Assembly: GCF_040833975.1 (NCBI RefSeq)
Contig: NZ_CP162130.1
Span: 3,522,001-3,586,000, forward strand
Source: Leptospira sp. WS92.C1
GTDB taxonomy: Bacteria > Spirochaetota > Leptospiria > Leptospirales > Leptospiraceae
DNA: 64,000 bases
Direction: 5' to 3'
This document shows, one piece after another, positions 14,592 to 27,726 of the stretch. Both the position numbers and the translations under genes were made by a program. Below the pieces are notes generated by a model, which did not search any database, was not told where the DNA came from, and saw only the letters and a list, made by a program, of their open reading frames with translations. Position 1 is the first letter of the stretch. Each line of letters opens with the position of its first letter.

Positions 14592-17219
14592 TTAAATTGA
14601 AATTTCTTCGAGCATTTGTTCCGAAAGTTGTAAGTTGAGAATTTTATCTCTCAGTTTGAGTAAAAGATCCTGATCTTCCAACTTAGTTCCGTTAGCCGTT
14701 TGAAGATAAAAAGAATCATACGCGTAATCCGCACTCGTTGAAACTCGTAGGTATCGAACCTTGAGGTCCAAATGAAGAATGATCTGTAACATTCGATAGA
14801 CCAAACCTACGACATCGGGCATTCGCACTTCCATGATCGTAACGTCGGGAAGATCGCCGTTGTAAAACATAACGGATCGATTGATGATACTTTCCGGAGT
14901 TTGTTTTCTCGGATTCCAGTCGGTTCGAGCGAACGCGATACTTTCGCGTTTTAAATTTCCGGAAGCGATGGATCTCAATTTGGATTCCACACGGTCCAAT
15001 TTTTCAGGAGAAAGATTTCCTCCGCCTGCGGAATCGATAACTTGCACCGAAGTGATCCAAAACTCTCCGAGTGTGTAACTTTTCATTCCTAAAAGACTCA
15101 AACCTTCGGAAGATACGGCACAGGATAAATCCAGAAGAATTTCAGATTGATTTGCGGTGACAACGTCGATCGTTACAAAAGCGGGATCTTGTTCCGTTTC
15201 AAAAATCATCCCCTTAGAAGAATCCTGAGAAAGAATTCCGATCGATTTAAAGTTCTTTAATATTCTTCGATTCGAAATTGTATTGAGATACGACGCGGGA
15301 ATCACCTCATCCGCAAACTGCACTACGGATTTTGAAATGTCCTCTCTCAGCCCTTCCTTTGTCATGAGATAGGTTTTTAGATTATCCAACTGTACGTCTC
15401 TACCCGGCGCTTCCCCGAGGGCACTCTCGGAATCGCTCACTAAATACGGAATCGTATTCTGATACAGAGTGTTGAGAATCGCGCTTTTCCAATTGGTCAA
15501 AACTCCGGAACCCACCGATTTTGTATCGATGACCGTAAGAATATAAAGTTTTCTCAATCGTTCTCTGCTTCCGACGATTCTCGAAAAGTCAAAGATCAAC
15601 TTCGGATCGCCGATGTCTCTCTTGGAACTCAACTCGGACATCAAAGTATGTTTTTCCACAAGAAAGCGACAGAGCTCCGTATCTTCCTCGCTCAAACCGA
15701 GCCTATCTCCGACGGAACTGGCGAGTTCGGCTCCGTATTCGGAATGATCTCCTTCTTTTACTTTTCCGGCGTCGTGTAACAAAATTGCTAATGCGAGCAG
15801 CTCTATCTTGGAACATTCCTGATAAGCCTTCTGAACTTCCGCGTCTTGGAATTCTCCCTTATCAAGCAGATCCAATTCGTGAAGAATCAACAGAGTATGT
15901 TCGTCTACGGTAAACTCGTGATGATAACTGAACAAAGGAAAATTCGTACAAGCTCCGAACTCGGGAAGAATGGCTCCGAGAACTCCAGACTCGTGCATCA
16001 ATTTCAAAACTCTTCCTCTTTCGGAAGGTGTTCTTAGGATCTTTAAAAACTCCTCGTTCACTTCGGAGGAATACTTAAAGTCGTCGTCAAGAAAGTTGGA
16101 AGCAAATCGGAACTCGTTCAATAGAGTTCCGGATACCTGAAGATTCTTTTCCTGAATCATACGAAAGGACAACATGATGTCTCGGTAAATCGTATGCGGA
16201 TTCGTAAATAACGTGCCGATGACGGGAGGAAAAACTGTATCTCCGATTTTAAAAAAATGAAGATCCTCATAAGGAAAACTCTCCCCTTCGGAACTTTTCC
16301 TCTTTTCTATGATGGAATCCAAATAGGTTCTGATGATAAAATAAATATTCTTTTGATGACGATACAGAGCATGCATGAACTTTTCCACGGAAGAAAGTTC
16401 GGATTTGTTTCCAAAACCCAAATACTCCGCAACTTCCTGTTGCAGATTCAGATCCAAACGATCGGTTTTTCGAGAAGTAATGACGTGCATTGCAATCCTG
16501 GTTCTCAAAAGAAAATCATACGCTTCTTGAAGAAGCTGGATCTCTCCTCTTTGAAAAACCGGAAGAATCGAAAGCCCTCCCAAAGAAGGCAGATTTCGAA
16601 CGGACTTTTCCATCCAGAACATATACTGGATATCTCGAAGACCGCAAAGATCCGTTTTCAAGTTCGGTTCGCTTAATAAAATCGGGCGATCTTCCTTTAA
16701 AAACCGTGCGGAAAGAATTTCTTCTTTTGCCTCGTTGTAATTCTTGGTTCTTTTTTCGGGAAGTTTTTCCAAAAAATCCGTTTTAAACTTTTCGAATAAA
16801 GCCCGGGAGCCGGTCAGAAATCGCGCATCTAAAAACGCATGATACGAAGACATGTCGTCCAAATACTGGAAACATTCTTTGATCGTTCTACAGGAATGCC
16901 CTACTTCCTTTCCGGAATCGTAGAGATAGGTATTGATTTTTGAAATGACGGCAGAAAGTCTTTCTTCTTTGATTCCGTTGTGGAGATATAAAAGATCGAT
17001 ATCGGAATGTGGAGACATTTCCATCCTACCATAACCGCCCATTGCGATCAGACAGATTTCGTCGCCCGATTTAAACCCGACTCCGGAAGTTTCAAACTTG
17101 GAAAGAATAAAGGAGTCTACGATATGAGTGAGCTGACGCGAAATCAGACGGCCACCCACATTCTTACTCTTATCCAAAAGTCTCTGAAAACTGTATGTGA
17201 TATCTAATTGTAGAGGCAT
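14592..17219 (-). CDS. glnD: PII uridylyltransferase-type bifunctional protein GlnD
   Basis: This 875-aa sensor of nitrogen status uridylylates and de-uridylylates PII. The nucleotidyltransferase motif [19 protein letters not shown] is at 61-79, with the metal-binding Asp pair D73/D75. An HD hydrolase domain follows at about 435-560, with H441 (VDEHT), H482-D483 (LLHDAGK) and H492. Two C-terminal ACT domains bind glutamine (about 690-770 and 800-875). The order and size match GlnD. It is a single gene with a 356-bp gap to metG; no glnB is in the window. Confidence 0.93.
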   Translation of the reverse strand: MPLQLDITYSFQRLLDKSKNVGGRLISRQLTHIVDSFILSKFETSGVGFKSGDEICLIAMGGYGRMEMSPHSDIDLLYLHNGIKEERLSAVISKINTYLYDSGKEVGHSCRTIKECFQYLDDMSSYHAFLDARFLTGSRALFEKFKTDFLEKLPEKRTKNYNEAKEEILSARFLKEDRPILLSEPNLKTDLCGLRDIQYMFWMEKSVRNLPSLGGLSILPVFQRGEIQLLQEAYDFLLRTRIAMHVITSRKTDRLDLNLQQEVAEYLGFGNKSELSSVEKFMHALYRHQKNIYFIIRTYLDSIIEKRKSSEGESFPYEDLHFFKIGDTVFPPVIGTLFTNPHTIYRDIMLSFRMIQEKNLQVSGTLLNEFRFASNFLDDDFKYSSEVNEEFLKILRTPSERGRVLKLMHESGVLGAILPEFGACTNFPLFSYHHEFTVDEHTLLILHELDLLDKGEFQDAEVQKAYQECSKIELLALAILLHDAGKVKEGDHSEYGAELASSVGDRLGLSEEDTELCRFLVEKHTLMSELSSKRDIGDPKLIFDFSRIVGSRERLRKLYILTVIDTKSVGSGVLTNWKSAILNTLYQNTIPYLVSDSESALGEAPGRDVQLDNLKTYLMTKEGLREDISKSVVQFADEVIPASYLNTISNRRILKNFKSIGILSQDSSKGMIFETEQDPAFVTIDVVTANQSEILLDLSCAVSSEGLSLLGMKSYTLGEFWITSVQVIDSAGGGNLSPEKLDRVESKLRSIASGNLKRESIAFARTDWNPRKQTPESIINRSVMFYNGDLPDVTIMEVRMPDVVGLVYRMLQIILHLDLKVRYLRVSTSADYAYDSFYLQTANGTKLEDQDLLLKLRDKILNLQLSEQMLEEISI

Positions 17220-17392
17220 TTCAATTTCCGAAATGAATTCCGATCTTTCCGCATATAAGACTTTTGGAAAAGTCCGGTTTTCGAAATTATTTTTGAGCTC
17301 TTCGGCGCTTTCGCATCTTCAAAGCTGTTCGGGATCAATCCTTTTTTATCCAAAATCTATTTGGTCTGACAAAGCATCTCCTCTAAAATTCG

Positions 17393-17414
17393 CTTGTATC
17401 GGACTTCAAGTCCC
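17393..17414. repeat. GGACTTGAAGTCC-family dispersed repeat
   Basis: CTTGTATCGGACTTCAAGTCCC is the reverse complement of the 12487 copy over 22 bases with one difference. AAATAAAATCGGAG follows here and also after the other copy, so the repeat unit may extend beyond the palindrome. Confidence 0.6.
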
Positions 17415-17519
17415 TTTCAAAATAAAATCGGAGAAACGCGTAACTTTCCATACAGTGCAAACTTGAACAAAAAACAAAACCTTGATCGTCTAAGAAAATG
17501 GATCGAATTTCCATGATTC

Positions 17520-17533
17520 TTAGGAGTTCCCGC
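17520..17533. repeat. GGAACTCC-family dispersed repeat
   Basis: TTAGGAGTTCCCGC lies in the metG downstream gap; member of the family described at 2589. Confidence 0.45.
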
Positions 17534-17575
17534 AAAATCGTTTTGCAAAAGTCATCGAAACGACCGGATTCGCCT

Positions 17576-19729
<2,154 letters not shown>

Positions 19730-19791
19730 AGATTTTCATTGCAAATCCAATGGTTAGGATAGAATTTTCTGAAAACCTGGAGGAACTCCCA

Positions 19792-20301
<510 letters not shown>

Positions 20302-20366
20302 CGCTTCCTTTTGAATGAATCCTGTTTTTTTCTAAATAGACAAGCTTTCTCAGGTCACAGATTTCG

Positions 20367-21329
20367 ATGAACTGGATCTGGGAAACGTTATTCTATCTTC
20401 TTATCATATACGCCGGACTTCAATTTTTAGTTTCCGGTCCGGTCCTGCAATTGCTCGTTAACTTTTTTTCCTTTCGACATTTTAAATTCCGTTGGACGTC
20501 TTCTGGAATTCTACTTCCGATCTTTTACGTAATTTCCAAAAATTGCACGATCGAGTTTCCCGGAATCTTAAAAACGGATCAAGTCTACACGAGAATCTCT
20601 TTTTTAAGTTTTAAAATCGACTTCTTATCTCTTTTTAAGGGTAGAATCAAAATCCCGTCCGCATTGCTCCGAAATTTCCACATGGATTATACGAATATCA
20701 TCAGCCCTCACAAAAAAATAGGACTGATGCCTAAACGCGGAAGAATCATATTCCAAAATATGAAACTAGAAAACGGTTCGATTTCCATCGTGGATAAAAC
20801 TCTGACTCCGACTTATTCGATTCAACTCAGAGATATCACGATCGACGGCGGCTATATGGATTCGGGATCTCCGCTTGAAATTCTATTTAGAAGCAAGAGC
20901 GGATCCTGCAGACTTGGAAAAAGAGGAAGTTTGCGAATCGGCGTTTTAGCCGGACAAACCAGAGGATTTTTATCGTTAAGCGACATCACCTGGTCCGAAC
21001 TTGCAGGTCTTCAGGTAATTCCGCTTCCGTTTTTAAAAAATCGAGTTCAAATTTACGTGGAGTTCAAACACCTGAATCAAAACGAAACTTCAGTCGAAGG
21101 GACTCTGATCCATTTTGCTCCGTATTCCAACGATAAGCCGGAACAGAGTTATCCGTTTCATTTTACGATCGATTGGCGGAATTACAACCTTCCCTTCGAC
21201 CTCGCACTCAGAGAATTGATCTTAGAATTGTTTCTCACTATCAAACTCAAAGGTGTCATGACAAGAACCATCCAGAGCGTTGCCAAAGGACTCTACGCGA
21301 TCATCGGAAGAAATCGGAAACGCCGGTAA
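20367..21329 (+). CDS. AsmA-like membrane-anchored protein
   Basis: The 320-aa protein has one N-terminal transmembrane segment (residues 5-32). A beta-rich periplasmic part follows ([52 protein letters not shown]), and the C-terminus is basic (IGRNRKRR). This layout and alternating strands recall the AsmA/DUF748 family, which transports lipid between membranes, but the match is by pattern only. No catalytic residues stand out. Most likely it works in envelope biogenesis, if the family guess is right. Confidence 0.5.
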   Translation: MNWIWETLFYLLIIYAGLQFLVSGPVLQLLVNFFSFRHFKFRWTSSGILLPIFYVISKNCTIEFPGILKTDQVYTRISFLSFKIDFLSLFKGRIKIPSALLRNFHMDYTNIISPHKKIGLMPKRGRIIFQNMKLENGSISIVDKTLTPTYSIQLRDITIDGGYMDSGSPLEILFRSKSGSCRLGKRGSLRIGVLAGQTRGFLSLSDITWSELAGLQVIPLPFLKNRVQIYVEFKHLNQNETSVEGTLIHFAPYSNDKPEQSYPFHFTIDWRNYNLPFDLALRELILELFLTIKLKGVMTRTIQSVAKGLYAIIGRNRKRR

Positions 21330-21399
21330 GTTTGTTTTTTATTGGACTTTCACAAATTCTTTTGTCGCTGGGAATAGCTCGATTCTTTCCGCTACGAAA

Positions 21400-21540
21400 A
21401 CAAAATGTGACGTCCGGTAAAAACACTCCACTCCGTGAGGAGCGAGTGATCGCTCCATGCCTATTATCCAACACACAACGGAGACATCGGACAGCAGAAA
21501 TCCGGCCGCGCTTAGGTGCGTTGTGTGCGTTGTCTTACAA
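21400..21540. other. GC-richer palindromic patch in convergent gap
   Basis: Two nested hairpins occupy this AT-rich gap between convergent genes. GGAGCGA-GTGA-TCGCTCC (21439-21456) is a perfect 7-bp stem with a 4-base loop. CACACAACG (21472-21480) pairs with CGTTGTGTG (21519-21527) across 38 bases. The base composition is unlike the neighbouring DNA. It has no long open frame that looks coding. It could be a mobile-element relic, a repeat, or a structured RNA end. Confidence 0.4.
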
Positions 21541-21605
21541 AATTCTTATCCGCAGAATTAAAAACCAGCCACAAATTTTATTCTTTAATAAAACATACTT
21601 TTTGA

Positions 21606-22223
21606 TCACTCAAAAACAAAACATGCGTTCAGCATAAATTCAATATTCTCCTTAGATATCAAATTCAGACGCTCGTTCCATTTTGCGACAGGAAGAATTT
21701 TATCCTCTTTTTCAAGATGACTGATCTGTGGAGTCAGGGTATAAGACCTATTTGCCTCATGAAGATCGGACTCGGAAAACGAAATCAAGTTATGAATCAC
21801 CGGAATACAATTTGCTCGAGAGGAATCGCAATATTCCACTTTTTGTTGAACGTGTCTAACATGAATTTCAGCGTTTTTTCCGATTAACATTTTCTTGTTC
21901 GGAAACACTTTTTTAAGAGAAAGAACCAATTCAAGAGATTTAGTTAGATTCTTTTCTTTTAGAATGGGTGAATAGACTTTTTTCCAAAGTTCCTGTTGCT
22001 TTCGCTGAACACAAGGTTCTTCGTCCGGATTAAAGGATTCCGGATCAGGGACGGTTGCACAAACTTCCCGAATCAATTCGGGAGCATAGGACTCCACAAC
22101 TACGGTTTTCGCCGTTTGGATCTTTTCAATTTTATTATGATTCTCAACAGACTCTTGAGATTGCGAGGAGGCACAGGAAAGCAACACAAGAGAAGAAATC
22201 AAAAAAAGGACTCTCAATATCAT
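21606..22223 (-). CDS. Lipoprotein of unknown function
   Basis: The 205-aa protein starts with a lipoprotein signal (MILRVLFLISSLVLLSCASS), with the lipid-bearing Cys at about 18 after LLSC. The rest is hydrophilic and helical, with charged stretches (IQTAKTVVVESYAPELI) and two or three Cys in the mature part that might form disulfides. An upstream ATG adds 26 residues that would bury the signal peptide, so 22223 is taken as the start. No known family recognised. It may sit in the inner or outer membrane. Confidence 0.65.
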   Translation of the reverse strand: MILRVLFLISSLVLLSCASSQSQESVENHNKIEKIQTAKTVVVESYAPELIREVCATVPDPESFNPDEEPCVQRKQQELWKKVYSPILKEKNLTKSLELVLSLKKVFPNKKMLIGKNAEIHVRHVQQKVEYCDSSRANCIPVIHNLISFSESDLHEANRSYTLTPQISHLEKEDKILPVAKWNERLNLISKENIEFMLNACFVFE

Positions 22224-23316
22224 ATATCCCAAACAATATACCCCGCCTTTTTTTGATTCCTTTTTATCCGACATCACCCGAAACTGCGGGCAAATCGACA
22301 AAAAGGAATGTAATTCTATTTTTTCGGAATATAATACTTCGAAATTGTGGGAACTTCAAAGGAAATCACGAAAATCAAAAATCTCCGTATGAAGGATTTG
22401 TCATATAGTCAAATTCTTGCGTTGAGAATCGACTGCTCTTTTATAAAATCAAATTCCAAATTCGAGTCCGTCTACGGATTGAAAATAGAAAAAGGAAATG
22501 AAAAATTAGAAATCTTTTCAAGAAAATGGCTTTTGCTATTTTTAAAATTGCAGAACTCGAATTTTTGTTCTAAGATTTTCGAACATCGGCAAAAAAAGAA
22601 ATCAAAATCGCGCACACACAAAAATAAATTAGAAAAATAGAATGTTTCACAAACCATGTAGCGGATTGTATGAGAGTTGTCCCATCGCCAACAAAAACAT
22701 TCATAAACCTTTCAATCCGGTCAGCGGAAGCGCAGGTGCCAAAAATTTAAGATTCACCAAAGGGCAATTTCGGCCCACCAGAAGCTTTCTATTCAAAAGG
22801 TATCAATTCCGCATCTTCGGGACTTCGAAGAAATATGCATCGCGAGATTCAAGGTAAACCAATCCAGAAAAAGATCCGACAGGAACGACAGCGAGAATTC
22901 AACAGCGTTGTACCTTGATGGAATTTTCAAGTATTGATTTAAAAGCAATTTTTGATCCTAGGTTGAGTTTAAAAACGGCTTCGATTTTTGTTATCATTTT
23001 TGAAAGGTAATCCTTATAAAACCTAGAAACTTTATAAAGGATATACATTTCATTTTGAACTGAAATCACAATGGACTAAGATGCTTTTTTTTGAATTCAA
23101 AAAAAAGGCTAAAGAAATCGTTTTTTCAAAAAACAAATACTGGACTTTAGTTTTGCCTTACTTTAAACCCATTTAGACACGCATCATCTGCACTTATAAA
23201 TAAAAATTACTAAATAACGAAAATAAAATTCGGGAATATCTCTATATATTTGACTAATATTGATTTATAAAACACGAAGATAATTAAGGAATAATTGAGT
23301 ATACTCACTTTTAGTT
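22224..23316. other. Long AT-rich gap with no convincing gene
   Basis: Two short open frames (about 97 and 71 codons) lie at 22347-22640 and 22642-22857, but neither has a good ribosome-binding site or recognisable domain, so I do not call them. A GGAACTCC-like copy lies near 22346. The hairpin at 23010-23042 lies 275 bp upstream of the phosphatase gene and may act on that operon. Confidence 0.45.
23010..23042. other. AT-rich hairpin upstream of phosphatase operon
   Basis: ATCCTTATAAA (23010-23020) pairs with TTTATAAAGGAT (23031-23042) apart from one bulged A, across a 10-base loop (acctagaaac). There is no T-run on either side, so it is not a standard terminator. It may be a regulatory RNA structure or operator. 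Confidence 0.35.
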
Positions 23317-24798
23317 ATGAAACGATCACTCCGACTTCAGATTATATCAATCTATTCCTTACTTACAGTGATCAATCTCACCTTTGTAGCGGTTATGATT
23401 TTCGAAAATCAAACCGATTTATTGATCGATAATTTTACCTTAGAATCCGATCAGATCGCAAGAAAGATTCTCAAAAAAATAGAAGGCCTGGAGGGCCAAA
23501 ACTATGAGGACCCGGAAAAATTAGCCGAGGTCGAAAGCAAACTCCTCAGCATCGGAATCGAGAATTTTTCAATCATCTCCGTGGAAGATAAATCCGTGGA
23601 AAAATTCAAAATCAATCTCGAACACGGAAACAGCGCTTCCATCACCTATCTCAAAGGCAAACTAGCAACTCTCATCAACGCGAAAGAAGCAATCAATAGT
23701 TCCTATGACATCGAATTGGATTCGGAAAACTTTATCGTAAACCTTATCTTTTATCTTACGGAAAAAACTTTTTTAGTATCTCAAGTCCGAGTCAAGGAAA
23801 TCTTAGATCGCCTCAATTCGCTATATATCCAGTTAGGAATTTTGCTTCTCTGGGGAGTCGTATTTCATATTCTTTTTGGAATCTTTCTTTATAGAAAAAT
23901 ATTCGTACGACTCTTCATTCTCAAAGAAGTTAGCGAAACGATGTCAACCGGCGACTTAAGCGCAAGAGCAAATTGGAATTTCTCCTCAAGAGACGAATTG
24001 GATCTTTTAGGAACCACCTTCAACGGAATGGTGGAGAGAATCTCCTCTCAGGTTGAAAGCTTAGAACATAAAAACAATCAAATTCAAACCGAATTGGAAA
24101 TCGGAAAGAACGTACAGGAATGTCTTCTTCCCGGTAATAAAAGAAAATTCAATCTGATCACTGCGGATCTTTTTTACAAGCCAATGAGAGAAGTCAGCGG
24201 CGATATCTACGATATCATCGAAATCAACGATCATCGAACCGGATTTTTTCTCGCCGATGCGACTGGCCATGGTGTTTCCGCCGCACTCATAACTTCGATC
24301 ATTCATTTTAATATCGAGAACATCATGAAGGATACGGTAAATCCTTCCTTTATCTTTACTCAACTGAGTGAAAAACTTTTTGACACTCTCCAAGGTTCGT
24401 TTTTTGCAACCGGAATTTTTATGTTATTTGATAAGGAAGGTTATGCTTATTTCTGTAGCGCCGGGCATAATCCGATCTATTATTATAGAAAAAATAAAAG
24501 CAAAATCGTCACTTTAAACTCAACGGGTCATATCTTAGGAATCGGAATTCCAGAAGAATACGAAGTACTCAAAATTAAAACGGAACCGGGAGATAAGGTG
24601 CTTATTTATACGGACGGGATTTTGGACGCAACCGCGGAGAACGGAGAACAGTTCGGAGACGATCGTCTTCTGGACTTCTTTCAATCAAACGTCCATTTAG
24701 ACGCAAAAGAAATCACCCTCGCACTGAAAAACGAAGTACACACCTTTGCAAAAACTTTCCCCGATGACGTGACTTTTGGAATTATTGAAATTCAGTAA
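23317..24798 (+). CDS. Membrane PP2C-type (SpoIIE) phosphatase with HAMP domain
   Basis: A 493-aa serine phosphatase. TM1 is at about 10-28, a periplasmic sensor follows to about 170, TM2 is near 175-195, and a HAMP linker (SETMSTGDLSARAN) comes next. The C-terminal SpoIIE/RsbU phosphatase starts at about 260: VSGDIYD, FLADATGHGVSAAL, LIYTDGILDA and FPDDVTFGII keep the metal-binding Asp residues, so it should be active. It heads a four-gene operon whose last member is a STAS protein, its probable substrate: dephosphorylation of the STAS serine would free it to bind an anti-sigma factor. Confidence 0.9.
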   Translation: MKRSLRLQIISIYSLLTVINLTFVAVMIFENQTDLLIDNFTLESDQIARKILKKIEGLEGQNYEDPEKLAEVESKLLSIGIENFSIISVEDKSVEKFKINLEHGNSASITYLKGKLATLINAKEAINSSYDIELDSENFIVNLIFYLTEKTFLVSQVRVKEILDRLNSLYIQLGILLLWGVVFHILFGIFLYRKIFVRLFILKEVSETMSTGDLSARANWNFSSRDELDLLGTTFNGMVERISSQVESLEHKNNQIQTELEIGKNVQECLLPGNKRKFNLITADLFYKPMREVSGDIYDIIEINDHRTGFFLADATGHGVSAALITSIIHFNIENIMKDTVNPSFIFTQLSEKLFDTLQGSFFATGIFMLFDKEGYAYFCSAGHNPIYYYRKNKSKIVTLNSTGHILGIGIPEEYEVLKIKTEPGDKVLIYTDGILDATAENGEQFGDDRLLDFFQSNVHLDAKEITLALKNEVHTFAKTFPDDVTFGIIEIQ

Positions 24799-24800
24799 AT

Positions 24801-26243
24801 ATGAAAAAGAGTATTTTCATCGCCATATTTGGATTTCTATTGATTCTACCTTTGGGGTTTATCGTTTTAGAAACAAAACTTTTCGAATTGAGAATCATAT
24901 TGGAAAGAAGGAAAATTCTAAACTTCTCTTTTTCCAGCGAGATTCTGAGATCTAAATTTGAAGGAATCATCTCCAACAAGGAAAATATCAAAGCGGAGAT
25001 GAAGTTAAATCATCTTCAGAGTTCGATTATCAATACGAAAGAAGGTGTTGCCTTGGAACCTTCCTTTCTTCACGAGACCGGCGCGCTTTTAATCAACTCG
25101 GTTCGATCCCTTTCTTTAAAGGCAGGCATCAATCTTCATTTGAATTCCTCTAAAATCCGTCTTTTGGAGCATGCGTTCGCGCTGGAAAGAAATCAATTTT
25201 ATAAGGAGGCGTATAGAACATACGAAGAATCCTTTGATCAATTCGGTAAAACATCCGAAGAAGGCGGCTTTATTCAGCTCCACCAGGGTTTTTGTCTTGC
25301 GGTTCAAGGTGAGTTTGATTCCGCATTAAAACCGCTTTTAGAAGTAAAAGCAAATCATCCGGGTACTTTGCTTTCAAGCGACGCTGAAATTCTAATCTCT
25401 CTGATTCTCAAAGCGAAAGAAAGCGAAAAAGAAATCGAAACAAACTTGGACGATCCCGAAAAAAGAGCAAAAGCCTTTTTTGCAAAAGGCAATTACGCAA
25501 AGGCCCTCGAAGAAATCGAAGTCGCAAAACTCAACACTCCTGAACTCAATTATATCAAAGGTTATTCGTTGGAAAAAACGGGACATCAACCCGAGGCCAT
25601 AAAAGAATATGCAGGTTTGGCTTTTTCTGATAAAAACAAGGATATCGCAATCAAAGCGAACAGACGTCTGCTTATGTTGGGTTATTATTACAATGCGGGA
25701 ACGGAAATAGCGACTTTATCCGATAAAAACGCGGAACGATTGGGGGACGCGTCCGAAGCAAAAGAGATCAAGGTTTCCTCTGAAAAATTGAAACAACCGA
25801 GTAAAAACCTAGATGATGCGGATGACAAAAAGGAAAATCTGATTCAAGCCGAGCTTTCAAAACAAAATCAAGCCGTCTTAGAAGAGGTTATACAAAAATC
25901 GAATCAGTTTTTAAAAAGGGCCGAAATCGCCGCTCCTAAAGTTCTCATCAAAATCATCGTATCCGATTCCAATCCCGTCTATGCAACTCATATCATCATC
26001 AACGGAGATGAGGCCAAACTGTATTCCTCTCATTTTCCGATCACTCTCCCTACATATTCCATCGAATCCATTTCTATGGATAAAAATGCCACAAAAGACT
26101 CAAAATTAGTAATGGTCAAAGATTCAACCAAACAACCTTTTTTAAAAGCCTCAGTAGATGACGATTCAATCACCATTTTTGATAAAACTTTGAAAAAGAA
26201 AATCTCAATCAATTCGTCCATTAAAATTGAGGTGTCACAGTGA
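24801..26243 (+). CDS. TPR-like protein with membrane anchor
   Basis: A 480-aa protein begins with one hydrophobic anchor (residues 5-24). A helical repeat region follows (EHAFALERNQFYKEAYRTYE, AFFAKGNYAKALEEIEVAKL), the A/Y/A spacing of TPR/Sel1 units. The C-terminal region (about 390-480) looks beta-rich and may be a small sandwich. It follows the phosphatase after 2 bp, and its stop overlaps the next gene's GTG start as GTGA, so it is in the operon and probably scaffolds the phosphatase or signals to it. Function not known. Confidence 0.65.
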   Translation: MKKSIFIAIFGFLLILPLGFIVLETKLFELRIILERRKILNFSFSSEILRSKFEGIISNKENIKAEMKLNHLQSSIINTKEGVALEPSFLHETGALLINSVRSLSLKAGINLHLNSSKIRLLEHAFALERNQFYKEAYRTYEESFDQFGKTSEEGGFIQLHQGFCLAVQGEFDSALKPLLEVKANHPGTLLSSDAEILISLILKAKESEKEIETNLDDPEKRAKAFFAKGNYAKALEEIEVAKLNTPELNYIKGYSLEKTGHQPEAIKEYAGLAFSDKNKDIAIKANRRLLMLGYYYNAGTEIATLSDKNAERLGDASEAKEIKVSSEKLKQPSKNLDDADDKKENLIQAELSKQNQAVLEEVIQKSNQFLKRAEIAAPKVLIKIIVSDSNPVYATHIIINGDEAKLYSSHFPITLPTYSIESISMDKNATKDSKLVMVKDSTKQPFLKASVDDDSITIFDKTLKKKISINSSIKIEVSQ

Positions 26244-27214
26244 AGCGGGTCATTCTTATTTTCGCTATTTTAGTCTTTTCAATCGAAGTTTCCGGACATA
26301 GGATCATATTGAAAAACGGAGAGGAAATTTCCGGGACCGTGACCGAAAACGAACCGACGTCAGAAGAAATTGTGATTCAAACCAATGAAGGGGAAAAACG
26401 CATTCCCAAAAGCGAAATTGTGGAAATGCGTTTCGAAGAAGTGGGGAATGTTCTTTGTCTCGAATTGGACGAGGATCCAAAACGTATTTGTACTTATAAA
26501 CTTACGCGAATCAACTCTCAAACATTGTTTTACGTTACCGAAACCGGAGAATATCTAAGGGTCGCGATCGAAAGAATCAAGTTCGCAAAAATTACCGAAC
26601 CAAGCGCAAGAATTTTACAGCAGCTTTCCAAAACCAATATAAAATTTACCGTCTCTTCCGAAAACGACGACGACGTAGTTTCCAAAATATCGATTTTGAA
26701 CGACGAATCCATTATGGTAACCCAAGGAGAAATCGAGTCTCCTATTATATTAGAAAATAAGAATATAACTAAAATCGTCTATCAACCCGAAGTGATTCCG
26801 GTGGTAAAAAATCCGGAAAAAGATCTGGTTTTATGGGATTATATCATTCCTGGATACTATCTACAAAGAAAAGAACATGTCAAGTCCGGCTATGCACTTA
26901 TGGGTTTTACCGGATTTTTGATGTTAGGTGCGATTTACGAATATAATGTGGGTATGAACGTAAAGAAAAAAGAACCTATTATAATTCAACAGGAAGACGG
27001 AAACTTTCTTTTATTCAATCAGGACGATTCCTCATATTCACAACACAAAGAATTAAATCACTTTTTTCTAATATCCTTGTCTATCAATTATCTATTAAAT
27101 ACCGCCTTAATTTCGTTTCCTGCTTTTTTTTCCATAGCCGCGACGGAAAGAAATATTCCTTACCTGATGACCAAGGAACGTAACATAGAATTTAAAATGA
27201 CTTATAATTTTTAG
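26240..27214 (+). CDS. Secreted or membrane protein with SLP/LSm-like N-terminus
   Basis: A 324-aa protein with a signal peptide-like start (MKRVILIFAILVFSIEVSG). A beta-rich stretch RIILKNGEEISGTV then repeats with KRIPKSEIVEMRFEE, like small Sm-like barrels. Two hydrophobic segments (about 210-235 and 275-300) suggest membrane insertion. The start is GTG at 26240 and overlaps the previous stop as GTGA. Together with the flanking genes it forms the phosphatase-STAS operon, but I do not recognise it; the role of receiving an envelope signal is inference. Confidence 0.6.
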   Translation: MKRVILIFAILVFSIEVSGHRIILKNGEEISGTVTENEPTSEEIVIQTNEGEKRIPKSEIVEMRFEEVGNVLCLELDEDPKRICTYKLTRINSQTLFYVTETGEYLRVAIERIKFAKITEPSARILQQLSKTNIKFTVSSENDDDVVSKISILNDESIMVTQGEIESPIILENKNITKIVYQPEVIPVVKNPEKDLVLWDYIIPGYYLQRKEHVKSGYALMGFTGFLMLGAIYEYNVGMNVKKKEPIIIQQEDGNFLLFNQDDSSYSQHKELNHFFLISLSINYLLNTALISFPAFFSIAATERNIPYLMTKERNIEFKMTYNF

Positions 27215-27224
27215 GAGAAAAAAT

Positions 27225-27632
27225 ATGCAAAACCCAAACTCAGGCGGAATCGCTTCCAAGGAAGAGCTTTTAGTTCAGGAAATCACGGACTCGCACGTCC
27301 AAGGCGTTCTTACAAAGAACATGGCGATCTTGAAAACAACCGGAGAAATCAGCTTATTCTCCTCAAAAAAATTCAAAGAAGCGATGCTTGATCGAATCGA
27401 AAATGGAATAAACACGTTTTTAGTGGATCTTTCATCGACCACACATATCGATTCTTCCGGACTCGCGGCGTTTATCAGTACACAAGCAAGGTTATTTAAA
27501 GAATCCCAAGGCAAAATTATTATCTATTCGGTTCCAAATCATCTTCAAAAGATTTTCGAACTTACAAGGTTGGATAAATTGATCGGAATTACGATCGATT
27601 TAGACGCTGCAATCGATAAAGCAATTTCTTAA
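27225..27632 (+). CDS. STAS-domain anti-sigma factor antagonist
   Basis: The 135-aa cytoplasmic protein has the SpoIIAA/RsbV fold: VDLSSTTHIDSSGLAAFIST carries the phosphorylatable Ser (S77 of the DSSG motif), and ends in the RLDKLIGI helix typical of these proteins. In partner switching, a kinase phosphorylates this Ser and a PP2C phosphatase removes the phosphate. The phosphatase is the first gene of the same operon; a matching anti-sigma kinase is not in the window. AGGAG sits about 8 bp before its ATG. It is the last gene of the operon. Confidence 0.9.
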   Translation: MQNPNSGGIASKEELLVQEITDSHVQGVLTKNMAILKTTGEISLFSSKKFKEAMLDRIENGINTFLVDLSSTTHIDSSGLAAFISTQARLFKESQGKIIIYSVPNHLQKIFELTRLDKLIGITIDLDAAIDKAIS

Positions 27633-27726
27633 TCCTATTTCAATTTTCCAATTCAAGACTTTGAATCGGAGACTTAGTTTTCAAAATGAGTTGCAATGGG
27701 TTTAGCGCTTCGTAAGCTTTCCACAG

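Larger units (their letters stand above)
17220..17575. other. Intergenic region between metG and glnD with two repeats
   Basis: No gene is present. It carries a GGACTTGAAGTCC-family element at 17393-17414 and a GGAACTCC-family element (TTAGGAGTTCCCGCA) at 17520-17533. Confidence 0.5.

Noticed and set aside
16257..16786. Frames antisense to glnD
   Set aside because: Shadow frames of a well-conserved gene; no independent signal.
22347..22857. Two short plus-strand frames in the long AT-rich gap
   Set aside because: No ribosome-binding site or recognisable sequence; composition is low-complexity.
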